NCBI RefSeq assembly: GCF_000020585.3
Contig: NC_011138.3
Coordinates: 1,705,193 to 1,769,192, forward strand
Reading direction: 5' to 3'
DNA length: 64,000 nucleotides
From: Alteromonas mediterranea DE
Lineage (GTDB): Bacteria > Pseudomonadota > Gammaproteobacteria > Enterobacterales > Alteromonadaceae
In this document: piece after piece, positions 26,163 through 33,813 of the stretch
Numbering within the stretch: the stretch's first letter is position 1
Layout of the letters: each line of letters begins with the position of its first letter
Translations under genes and position numbers: made by a program
The notes under the pieces: generated by a model
What the model saw: the letters and a program-made list of their open reading frames with translations, nothing else
Database searches by the model: none
What the model was told of the DNA's origin: nothing

Positions 26163-27716
26163 TTATCGTGTTTTTGCACTATAAAGGGAAAAGGCTGCAT
26201 CTTGACGATGGTGAGTGCCCAGTATGGCTGTTATAGGTTTAGGAACATCGCGGGCGTTGTTAACCTCAAAGCCCGTATTATCTGCATGGAAAGCGTTCGA
26301 GCTTTGTTTACCTTGGCGTGTCGCCTTCTCGCGTTTGGCATTTTGTAACTGGTTTTCAGATGGCGTTTCACTTTTTGATTTGTGTGACGTTCTACCGGGT
26401 AAGGTTAAATCTAGTATGACAGCGGTAAGCCCTGCCGAAGTCACTGGAGAAAGCAAAATATTTTCAAGCCAATTTGGGAGTTCAGCTAGTGCCTGAGGCA
26501 CCATCATTACACCTATGGCCATGCCCAAAGCGCAGGCCGTTACCAAACTACTGCGTCTATCTAGGGCATAACTTGCAAGTAGCTTCAATCCGCCTACGGC
26601 CACCATGGCAAACATAACCAAGGTTGCACCGCCTAACACCGGTTTAGGAATAGCTTGAAGCACGCCGCCTACCACTGGAAAGCAGCCAATAAACACAAAT
26701 AGCCCAGCGACAAAAAAGCCTACTTTACGGCTCGCGATCCCCGTTAACTGGATCACGCCGTTGTTCTGCCCAAATGTGGTATTGGGAAAAGTGTTGAATA
26801 TGCCAGCAAGCAATGAATTTACGCCGTCACCCAAAATGCCGCCTTTAATGCGACGTAAATACACAGGCCCGGTGACTGGCTGCTTACAGAAAAGGCTGTT
26901 GGCGGTGAGGTCGCCAGCCGTTTCTATAGCGCTGAATAAGTAAATAAGCGCAATAGGCAAAAATAAGTTGATATCAAAGGCAATACCAAAAGCAAATGGC
27001 GTGGGAATAGCGACGATAGACAATGAAGATAAACCGCTAAAATCTAGCCCTTTAGTAAAGGCAATATAGGTGGCACCTATTGCCATGCCGATAAAAATGG
27101 CGCTTAAGCGAAGCCAATGATTTGATGACGCGTTCAGAAAAACAATGATTAGTAATACACCTAGCCCGACGATTAAGTTGTCGGTACTGGCAAAATCTGA
27201 AGCATTAAAGCCGCCGGCAAGGTCTGTCATGCCCACGTTAATTAAACTGAGACCTATTGCGGTAATAACGATACCTGTGGTCAGTGGTGTGATAATTCGC
27301 TTTAAGCGGTTTACAAACAAGCTGAATACAATTTCAACTGACGCACCTGCCATCGTTAAGCCAAATAGCAGGGCTAGGATATCTTCAGGCGTGCCACCAT
27401 TTGCTTTCACCTGACTACCGGCCAAAATCAATGCGCTGATAAACGCGAAGCTAGTACCTTGAATAGCAACAAGGCCACTGCCCACAGGCCCAATTCGCTT
27501 GGTTTGAATTGCCGTACCCACGCCGCTTACAAACAAAGCCATGCTAATCAAATAGGGAGTATACTCGCTTAACCCTAATGACGATGTGACGATAAGTGTT
27601 GGTGTAATTACGCCTACAAAACTGGCTAACAAGTGCTGAAACGCCGCGGTAAGTGATGGGAGAAATGCCGGGCTATCGTGTAAATCGTAAATTAACTCGC
27701 TGTTACCAGAAGACAT
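26163..27716 (-). CDS. NCS2-family xanthine/urate permease, XanP type
   Basis: 517 residues with about 12 to 14 hydrophobic segments up to residue 440. Family landmarks are AAFQHLLASFVGVITPTLIV (with the conserved His), SAIETAGDLTANSLFCK and GQNNGVIQLTGIASR, the nucleobase-ascorbate signature. It is the uric acid/xanthine branch of NCS2, different from the AzgA-type permease at 15.9 kb. The last about 70 residues are a hydrophilic tail rich in Lys, Ser and Asn with no recognised domain, longer than usual. A RutR-like operator lies 336 bp upstream, leaving a long leader. It would import the purine delivered to the periplasm by the TonB receptor. Confidence 0.87.
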   Translation of the reverse strand: MSSGNSELIYDLHDSPAFLPSLTAAFQHLLASFVGVITPTLIVTSSLGLSEYTPYLISMALFVSGVGTAIQTKRIGPVGSGLVAIQGTSFAFISALILAGSQVKANGGTPEDILALLFGLTMAGASVEIVFSLFVNRLKRIITPLTTGIVITAIGLSLINVGMTDLAGGFNASDFASTDNLIVGLGVLLIIVFLNASSNHWLRLSAIFIGMAIGATYIAFTKGLDFSGLSSLSIVAIPTPFAFGIAFDINLFLPIALIYLFSAIETAGDLTANSLFCKQPVTGPVYLRRIKGGILGDGVNSLLAGIFNTFPNTTFGQNNGVIQLTGIASRKVGFFVAGLFVFIGCFPVVGGVLQAIPKPVLGGATLVMFAMVAVGGLKLLASYALDRRSSLVTACALGMAIGVMMVPQALAELPNWLENILLSPVTSAGLTAVILDLTLPGRTSHKSKSETPSENQLQNAKREKATRQGKQSSNAFHADNTGFEVNNARDVPKPITAILGTHHRQDAAFSLYSAKTR

Positions 27717-28051
27717 GGTTATTCCTTATTTCACGCAGACAGTAAAAGCACTTGTAGACAAAGCACTTATTAATAAAGCACTGTAGAAGAAGTGAAGTGC
27801 GTTTGTTTTTTTGAAAGACGGGACCTCGGCCGTAAGTATCCACGCTTGCTGGCGGAGAACTCGACACGTTTGCGATGCGCTTTGTGAGCCCATACCCCTT
27901 TTGAACCAAGCGTTAGCATTTCTATCAACGACACGCGTGGCAACAAGGCTATGCAGGCATGAAAAGCACAGCGGTAAAAAACGTAAGGGTGGTAAAGCAA
28001 ATAACATGGCCGGAGATAGGTAAATAAAGTATATCCATGAACTGCAAGATG
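27717..28051 (-). other. Long untranslated leader of the XanP-type permease gene
   Basis: 335 bp between a RutR-like operator and the permease start. Open frames here do not look like proteins. Close to the gene, AGTGCTTT recurs three times at 15-bp steps (27736-27783, read on the minus strand). I looked for a riboswitch-like fold and could not establish one. Confidence 0.4.
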
Positions 28052-28067
28052 TTGACCAACTGGTCTG
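28052..28067. promoter_or_regulatory. RutR-like operator before the XanP-type permease
   Basis: TTGACCAACTGGTCTG matches TTGACCAnnTGGTCAA at 12 of 14 defined positions, including both full GACCA/TGGTC cores. It is 336 bp upstream of the permease start, which is farther than at the other sites. Confidence 0.7.
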
Positions 28068-28171
28068 TTTGTTTTGTGATTTCTAACTGTCTGTTTTGGC
28101 TTGCTTTTTATGTGCTATTTACGTGGGTTGAAATGTTCGGAGAATGTCTAAGCCCCATTTTGGTGCCTAAA

Positions 28172-28200
28172 CAAAAAAATGCGCTAAATTAGCGCATTTA
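28172..28200 (-). terminator. Intrinsic terminator after the cupin gene
   Basis: AAATGCGCTAA and TTAGCGCATTT form an 11-bp stem with a one-base loop, so the apex probably opens. On the minus strand a run of seven T follows. It ends the ureide operon 25 bp after the cupin stop. Confidence 0.85.
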
Positions 28201-28224
28201 TTAACGTGAGTTGGGCATTTATTG

Positions 28225-28590
28225 CTAAAGCGTAACGCCTTCGTCCAGCGTGACAAAAATCGAGTGGCGCACTTCATTGTACATAGCCCGCGAGCAGTGG
28301 CCTTCACCTTCGGTATCTTCCAAAAGTAGGACGTCGCCTGCACCAAATACATGGCGCTCACCGTTAGATACGGTAAACTCTGCGCGCCCTTTAATGATAA
28401 ATAGCAACTGGCGTGCTGGGGCTGGGTGCCATTTAAAGTCATAGTCGGCAGGCGTTTCTCGGAAAATGATTTTATCCGCGCCAAACTTTTCTGAAAGCAT
28501 ACCAATCGGCCCGCCGTCCTTTAGCGCAATATCCACTTCGCCGAAGTGACTTTTTCCCACTTCATCGTTGTAAATCCTTGTTATTTTCAT
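28225..28590 (-). CDS. Single-domain cupin protein in the ureide operon
   Basis: 121 residues forming one cupin barrel: FKWHPAPARQLLFIIKGRAEF gives a single His in motif 1, and VFGAGDVLLLEDTEGEGHCS motif 2 with another His. It is too short to be the bicupin ureidoglycine aminohydrolase AllE. The position after the allantoate amidohydrolase gene, with a hairpin between, suggests an accessory role in ureide metabolism, but no reaction can be assigned. GAAGGGTG precedes the ATG. It is the last gene before a terminator. Confidence 0.75.
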   Translation of the reverse strand: MKITRIYNDEVGKSHFGEVDIALKDGGPIGMLSEKFGADKIIFRETPADYDFKWHPAPARQLLFIIKGRAEFTVSNGERHVFGAGDVLLLEDTEGEGHCSRAMYNEVRHSIFVTLDEGVTL

Positions 28591-28633
28591 TATTCACCCT
28601 TCAAAACTATCGTGGTTTTATCTTAAGAAGAAA

Positions 28634-28650
28634 GAGAGCGGAACGCTCTC
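28634..28650 (-). terminator. Short hairpin between the amidohydrolase and cupin genes
   Basis: GAGAGCG and CGCTCTC enclose a 3-base loop. On the minus strand TTTCTTCTT follows. It could act as a partial terminator that lowers cupin expression relative to the genes upstream. Confidence 0.5.
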
Positions 28651-28708
28651 GCGATAAAAGGCCTTTGCCTTGAAATACGCTGACGTTGGCGCACGTTTGT
28701 TACAAATG

Positions 28709-29944
28709 CTAAGCGTGTTGCAACTTGCTAATTGTTTTATAAAGCACTGACAAACTCGCCGCGACGTCATCGAGAGTGATAGACTCAGCAGGGTGATGGC
28801 TAATACCGCCTTTGCAGCGGGTAAATAGCATTGCTACAGGGCAAATATCTGCAATTGCCATGGCATCATGACCTGCTCCAGAAGCTAATACCCGTGGCAA
28901 TATTTCACTTTCTTCAACCCCGCGAATCAAGGCTTGCTTTAAGTGCGGGTCGCAGTGAACCGCGGGAGCGCTATGCGTTTGCTCACGGCTAAGCGTAATT
29001 TGTCGTGCTTTTGCAATGTCATCGAATTTTTGCAAAATTTCTGCCAACACAGAATCGCGCAAGTCATTGTCTTCACTTCGAATATCGAGTGAAAAACGGG
29101 TGCGACCCGAAATAACATTGACACCATTAGGGGCATTTTCAATTTTACCAACGGTAGCGACTACGCCAGGGCGCTGCAGGCTTATAGCTTCAACGGCTAA
29201 CAGCATTTCTGCACTTGCACATAGCGCATCTTTTCGCATGGACATAGGTACCGTACCGGCGTGACCTGCCATGCCTTCAACCGTAAAATTAAAGCGCTTC
29301 GCGCCCGCTATTGCACTTACTACACCCACAGGTAAGTTTTCTTGCTCTAAAACGGGGCCTTGTTCAATATGCAGTTCTAAGTAGCCCAAAATATCGGTAC
29401 GGGAAATAGCGGCGCTGTTAACGGCATCAAAGCTCAGGCCAAAATCCGTCATGGCTTGCTCTAAACTCATGCCGTTTTCATCTTTAAGGAAGCGCCATTG
29501 GTCTTGCCACTTACCAGTAAGCGCGCGGCTGCCTAATAGTGTTGTGCCAAACCGCGTGCCTTCCTCATCACAAAAGCCAACGATATCAATGTTAAATGGG
29601 AATTTAGTTTGGGTGCCGTCAAACATGGCTACCAGTGAAATAGCTGCAATAACACCCAGCATGCCGTCGTATTTACCACCATTTGGTACGGTATCTAAGT
29701 GGCTGCCCAAGATTAATCGCGGTGCATTGGGCACGCTAGATGTGTAGCGCCCCCAAATATTTCCCACCGCGTCTTGCCAGGTCGTCATGCCTGCTTCAAT
29801 CATCCAACCGGATGCAAGTTGGTTCGTTAACCTGTGTTGTTCGGTTAAGTAGCGCCTGTCTAAACAGGTGGGATCTTGGCTTAAGGTGCCCAAGGTTTCA
29901 CACCGTGCCATAACCTGAGTGGCTAGTTCAGCGAATTCACGCAT
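28709..29944 (-). CDS. allC: Allantoate amidohydrolase-like Zn hydrolase
   Basis: M20-family dinuclear zinc hydrolase of the allantoate amidohydrolase/carbamoylase group. Metal ligands appear in LGSHLDTVPNGGKYDG, CDEEGTRFG, ELHIEQGP and the C-terminal CKGGISHHPAE; MAGHAGTVPM belongs to the dimer domain. Members hydrolyse allantoate, ureidoglycolate or N-carbamoyl amino acids. Next to pucG and downstream of PuuE in the pathway, allantoate to ureidoglycine is most likely. The frame is open to 29974, but ATG 29944 has AGGAG six bases before it and overlaps the pucG stop by 8 bases (ATGCGTGA), giving 411 residues, the usual length. Confidence 0.85.
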   Translation of the reverse strand: MREFAELATQVMARCETLGTLSQDPTCLDRRYLTEQHRLTNQLASGWMIEAGMTTWQDAVGNIWGRYTSSVPNAPRLILGSHLDTVPNGGKYDGMLGVIAAISLVAMFDGTQTKFPFNIDIVGFCDEEGTRFGTTLLGSRALTGKWQDQWRFLKDENGMSLEQAMTDFGLSFDAVNSAAISRTDILGYLELHIEQGPVLEQENLPVGVVSAIAGAKRFNFTVEGMAGHAGTVPMSMRKDALCASAEMLLAVEAISLQRPGVVATVGKIENAPNGVNVISGRTRFSLDIRSEDNDLRDSVLAEILQKFDDIAKARQITLSREQTHSAPAVHCDPHLKQALIRGVEESEILPRVLASGAGHDAMAIADICPVAMLFTRCKGGISHHPAESITLDDVAASLSVLYKTISKLQHA

Positions 29945-31217
29945 CCGCCACTCCTGCCGCTTTAGCTTCTGCATACACCGTTAATGCCGCATCTACCCCT
30001 TTGCCTGCAGGCGCATTAAACCCTTGCATTCGCAATACGGTTTCCAGAGATTGTAAAGTGTGAAGTACAGCATCTTCACGCGCGTTATAGCCCATGGTGC
30101 CAATACGCCATATTTTGCCTTTAAGGGGGCCGAAGCTGGTGCCAATTTCAATATTGAACCGCATAAGCAGCGTTTCTCGAACGGCTTCACCTTTAACGCC
30201 CTCTGGAATATGTACTCCCACCACGTTATACATTTTGTGGTTTAAGTCGCCAAAAGGCGCAAGGCCCATGGCTTGAATGCCGGCAAGCATGGCATCGCCA
30301 GCCACTTTATGGCGAGCTATAACATTCTGCTGACCTTCTTCTAAATGTAAGCGTGCGCATTCTCTAGCGCAATACAGCATGCTGGCAGCTTCTGTGTGAT
30401 GGTTTAAACGCTCTTCACCCCAATAATCCATGATCATAGGTAAATCAAAATAATTCGAGCGAATTTTGGGGCCTCGGGCCGCTTCGTGATGGGCATCGCG
30501 AATACCCGCCTCAACGTGATGGCGCGTGCGTACCATCTTTACGAATTTATCGCTAAGGGTAATAGGCGCACTGCCAGACGGGCCGCCTAAACACTTTTGC
30601 AGGCCAACGGAAACTGCGTCTAACTTCCACGCATCAACATCAAGAGGATTACCGCCGATAGATGCGGTGGCATCGCAGTAGAACAATACGTCGTGAGCCT
30701 CACATATTGCGCCTATGTCTTTGAGCGGTTGAAGCATGGTGGTCGACGTATCGCCCTGCACAATAGCCAGTAACTTCGGTTTTACTTCTTTAATTGCCGC
30801 TTCAATTTGCGCTGGTGAAAAGACTTCACCCCAAGGTACTTCGATAGTGTGTACCTCGGCATCGGCGCGTTCGGCAATTTCAGCAAGCAAATGCCCAAAA
30901 CGACCAAAAATAGGAACAAGTACTTTATCGCCTGGCTCTATGGCCGAGACGAGTACGGCTTCAATGCCAGCCCGCGAAGTGCCGTCAACCAAAAACGTCT
31001 GTTGGTTTTGGGTGTTAAAAACATCCCGGTAAAGCTGCATTACCTCATTCATATAGCCGGTCATTACCGGGTCGTACTGGCCTACTAGCTGCGTAGACAT
31101 GGCGCTTAAAACGCGCGGATAGCAGTTGATAGGACCAGGGCCCATTAGCAAACGCGGCGGTGGAGAGAGTGGTGCCAAAGCCCCGTTAGAATTTGCGTTA
31201 AACATTTCGTGAGACAT
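29937..31217 (-). CDS. pucG: S-ureidoglycine-glyoxylate aminotransferase
   Basis: 426-residue PLP enzyme of the alanine-glyoxylate aminotransferase fold. The PLP lysine is K208 in VGLQKCLGGPSG; DATASIGG holds the cofactor Asp. As I recall, B. subtilis PucG differs from ordinary AGXT enzymes by a Gln near the N-terminus and an Asn before HHT; here Q47 (VGQYDP) and N272 (LNHHT) are in those contexts, supporting ureidoglycine as amino donor. The products would be oxalurate and glycine. It lies between a TauE/SafE permease and the allantoate amidohydrolase, all in one operon. AGGAG precedes the ATG. Confidence 0.88.
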   Translation of the reverse strand: MSHEMFNANSNGALAPLSPPPRLLMGPGPINCYPRVLSAMSTQLVGQYDPVMTGYMNEVMQLYRDVFNTQNQQTFLVDGTSRAGIEAVLVSAIEPGDKVLVPIFGRFGHLLAEIAERADAEVHTIEVPWGEVFSPAQIEAAIKEVKPKLLAIVQGDTSTTMLQPLKDIGAICEAHDVLFYCDATASIGGNPLDVDAWKLDAVSVGLQKCLGGPSGSAPITLSDKFVKMVRTRHHVEAGIRDAHHEAARGPKIRSNYFDLPMIMDYWGEERLNHHTEAASMLYCARECARLHLEEGQQNVIARHKVAGDAMLAGIQAMGLAPFGDLNHKMYNVVGVHIPEGVKGEAVRETLLMRFNIEIGTSFGPLKGKIWRIGTMGYNAREDAVLHTLQSLETVLRMQGFNAPAGKGVDAALTVYAEAKAAGVADA

Positions 31218-31227
31218 TAGGGCACTC

Positions 31228-32046
31228 CTAGATAAGGACTTGCGCTAACATGCGCAAGCCAGTGATGATAAGAACAACAGCGAAGATTTTCTTAAGCAAG
31301 CCTGCATCAAGCTTGTTGGCAATGCCTGCGCCAATGGGAGCAAACAGCACGGTAAGCGGCACTATGCAAGCAAAGCCAAGCAGGTTTACGTAGCCGTAGG
31401 TTGCAAACGGGGCGTCGGCGGGAGTTGCTCCCACAAACAGTAAGGTTAGCGCTGCAGGAAGGGAAATAATTAAGCCTACTGCCGCTGCAGTACCCACTGC
31501 TTTATGTGCTGGGTAGTTACAAAAAGTCAGTGTAGGTACGGTTAGCGTTCCACCGCCAATACCCACCATAGAGCTAAATAAGCCAATACAGCTTGCCATT
31601 ACCGATTGACCCACACGGCCTGGCAAACCATTAAATAGGGCGTCTTTTTTACCTATAAGCATGTTAATTGCAGAAAGCGTAGCAATAATGCCAAACAGTA
31701 AGGTCAGGAAAGTAGGGTTAACCACGGTAACCAGATAGCTGCCAGCAAGTACGCCAATTAATATGAATACAGCCCACGCTTTGAGTAAGGCAAAATCCAC
31801 GTTGCCTTTAGCGTGGTGGGCACGAATAGAGCTTACCGAAGTGGGGACAATAGTAGCCAGCGACGTTGCTGTGGCAATGACCATCGCGCTTTCAGGCGAT
31901 ACGCCAAGGGCTTGAAATAAAAAGAACAGCACGGGCACTATCACAATGCCGCCGCCTACGCCCAGCATTCCCGCGAGTAAACCCGCGAAAACGCCCGTAC
32001 CTATTAAAGACAATATAACCGTAAGGTTATCCATTAAAAACTGCAT
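31228..32046 (-). CDS. TauE/SafE-family membrane permease
   Basis: 272 residues with about eight hydrophobic segments. The paired glycine-rich repeats FAGLLAGMLGVGGGIVIVPVL and SSMVGIGGGTLTVPTL are the signature of TauE/SafE anion transporters, usually exporters of sulfur or organic anions. It lies 10 bp before pucG and after the HpxW-like gene, in a pathway making oxalurate, oxamate or oxalate. Export of such an anion, or import of a ureide, is a reasonable inference but not shown by sequence. An internal ATG at 32034 is an alternative start. Confidence 0.82.
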   Translation of the reverse strand: MQFLMDNLTVILSLIGTGVFAGLLAGMLGVGGGIVIVPVLFFLFQALGVSPESAMVIATATSLATIVPTSVSSIRAHHAKGNVDFALLKAWAVFILIGVLAGSYLVTVVNPTFLTLLFGIIATLSAINMLIGKKDALFNGLPGRVGQSVMASCIGLFSSMVGIGGGTLTVPTLTFCNYPAHKAVGTAAAVGLIISLPAALTLLFVGATPADAPFATYGYVNLLGFACIVPLTVLFAPIGAGIANKLDAGLLKKIFAVVLIITGLRMLAQVLI

Positions 32047-32116
32047 GTAATTTATAACTCTTCTAAGTGATTAATTTAAATGTGTAACTTAAGTTAATAG
32101 CAAAGCGTTAAGTGAA

Positions 32117-33694
32117 TTAACGGTGACCAAAGAAAGCCTTACCGTCGCTGCGCGGATCGCTGGCACCGTTAACCGTTCCTTCAGTGTCGCGAATGATGGC
32201 GCCGGCATGGCCCATCAGTTCGTTGCATGGGTCTACCGTAACCATGTCGTGACCGCGGGCTAGCAAACTATCACCTACGTATTCAACCAAGTCGCGCTCG
32301 GCTTTTAAGTTGTGGCTCTGATCGCCCCACGTTCTGCCAAGCAACCAGCGTCCTAACGAAATCGCTTTTGCAATAGGTTGGCCGTGATAAATGTGACGCG
32401 CAAATAGAGCGGCTTGGGTTTGCGGTTGTCCTTCACCGCCCATGGTGCCGTAACTCATTCGGCGGCCATCAATAAGCTCTGCAAAAGCTGGGTTTAGCGT
32501 GTGAAACGGCTTTAAACCAGGTGCTAGGTATTGATTGCTGCTTGGGTCAAGTGAGAACGACGTGCCGCGGTTATTCCAAACAATACCGGTTTGTGGGCTT
32601 ACTACGCCGGAGCCAAATTCCCAGTAAAGGGACTGAATATAGCTCACCATGCGACCTTCTGAGTCACAGCAGCCCATCCAAATGGTGTCGCCGTGTTTTG
32701 CTTCATGTGGCCATGGCAAGGCTTTGTCTAACGAGATGTTCTTGACCATTTCTTCAAGCGCGTCGTCGCTTAATAGGCTTTGTAAGCTCACCGGTGTGCG
32801 CGACGGGTCGGTCACGTTAGCGTTACGAGTAATAAAGGCTTGCTTTGTACACTCAATGAGTAGGTGCACCATGTCGGCATCGGTACTGCCTAAGTGTTGA
32901 ACTTTGTCGTACAGCGCCAAAATAATCAGCGACGCCACCCCTTGCGTGGGCGCCGGTAAGTTATAAAGCTTACCTTTACTGGTAGACACCGATAGCGGCT
33001 CTACTAATTTTGCTTCGTAATTTTTGAAATCTTCTAAGCGAATAGGGGAGCCTGCCGCTTCTAAATCTTCAGCGAGTTGTGTGGCAAGTTCGCCGTGATA
33101 AAAGTCATCCAAGCCTTTATCAGCCAAATGCTTCAAGGTTTCAGACAGTTTAGTAAGCTTTAAAATTTTACCTTTTTTAAGGGCTTTGCCCTTTATTAAA
33201 AACTGGGCAAAGTTTTCGTCGCTACTGAGTTCCTCGAAAGTTTTATTGCTTGCGTCAACCAGGCTTTGGGTAACTTCTATCCCCCAGTTAGCTTGGCTGA
33301 TGGCGGTATCAAACAGCGTACTTAGCGGCAGCCCGCTTTGCCAAGAATGGCTTATCTCTAAGGCTTTCTGCCACCCCGCTACTGCGCCGGCCATGGTTAG
33401 CGCCGACTTTCCGCCTCTGCTTGGAATTGCATCAAAGCCTTCGTAAAACGACGGCGTCGCGCCTTTTGCGGCAACACCAGACGCATCGATACCAACAGGG
33501 CTTTTGCCCGGTTCGCTGATAAGCCAAAAGCCATCACCGCCCATACCATTCATGTGCGGGTACTCAACGGCAATTGATGCCGCTGCCGCCACCATAGCTT
33601 CAATGGCCGTGCCGCCTTTCTCTAAAATGTTTAAACCCACTTGTGATGCAGCATAATGGGGCGCAGTAAACGCGATGTTCGGTTTTTCACTCAT
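32117..33694 (-). CDS. hpxW: Gamma-glutamyltransferase-family protein, probable oxamate amidohydrolase
   Basis: 525 residues of the Ntn-hydrolase gamma-glutamyltransferase family. The expected self-cleavage Thr is T337 in KHGDTIWMG; YGTMGGEGQPQ and NNRGTSFSLDP are further family motifs. No signal peptide is present, whereas ordinary GGT is periplasmic. In the Klebsiella hpx purine cluster the GGT homologue HpxW hydrolyses oxamate to oxalate and ammonia. Here the gene is in the same operon as pucG, which leads to oxalurate, so the oxamate role is favoured by context. GGAGG precedes the ATG. A different amide substrate remains possible. Confidence 0.75.
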   Translation of the reverse strand: MSEKPNIAFTAPHYAASQVGLNILEKGGTAIEAMVAAAASIAVEYPHMNGMGGDGFWLISEPGKSPVGIDASGVAAKGATPSFYEGFDAIPSRGGKSALTMAGAVAGWQKALEISHSWQSGLPLSTLFDTAISQANWGIEVTQSLVDASNKTFEELSSDENFAQFLIKGKALKKGKILKLTKLSETLKHLADKGLDDFYHGELATQLAEDLEAAGSPIRLEDFKNYEAKLVEPLSVSTSKGKLYNLPAPTQGVASLIILALYDKVQHLGSTDADMVHLLIECTKQAFITRNANVTDPSRTPVSLQSLLSDDALEEMVKNISLDKALPWPHEAKHGDTIWMGCCDSEGRMVSYIQSLYWEFGSGVVSPQTGIVWNNRGTSFSLDPSSNQYLAPGLKPFHTLNPAFAELIDGRRMSYGTMGGEGQPQTQAALFARHIYHGQPIAKAISLGRWLLGRTWGDQSHNLKAERDLVEYVGDSLLARGHDMVTVDPCNELMGHAGAIIRDTEGTVNGASDPRSDGKAFFGHR

Positions 33695-33813
33695 TGTTAT
33701 ATCCTCCGAAAATTCAGCAACGGCCAGGGCCTATTATGCAATAGGGTAGCGTTGTTTCTTCCTTCTGCTTGCTGCTAAATAGTGGAGGCGCAGTTTTTTG
33801 TGCGCCTAAACCA

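Noticed and set aside
27726..28023. Several 60-90 codon frames on both strands in the XanP leader
   Set aside because: Cys/Arg-rich, overlapping each other, no ribosome sites; treated as non-coding leader.
28225..28590. Cupin as ureidoglycine aminohydrolase AllE
   Set aside because: AllE has two cupin domains and about twice the length.
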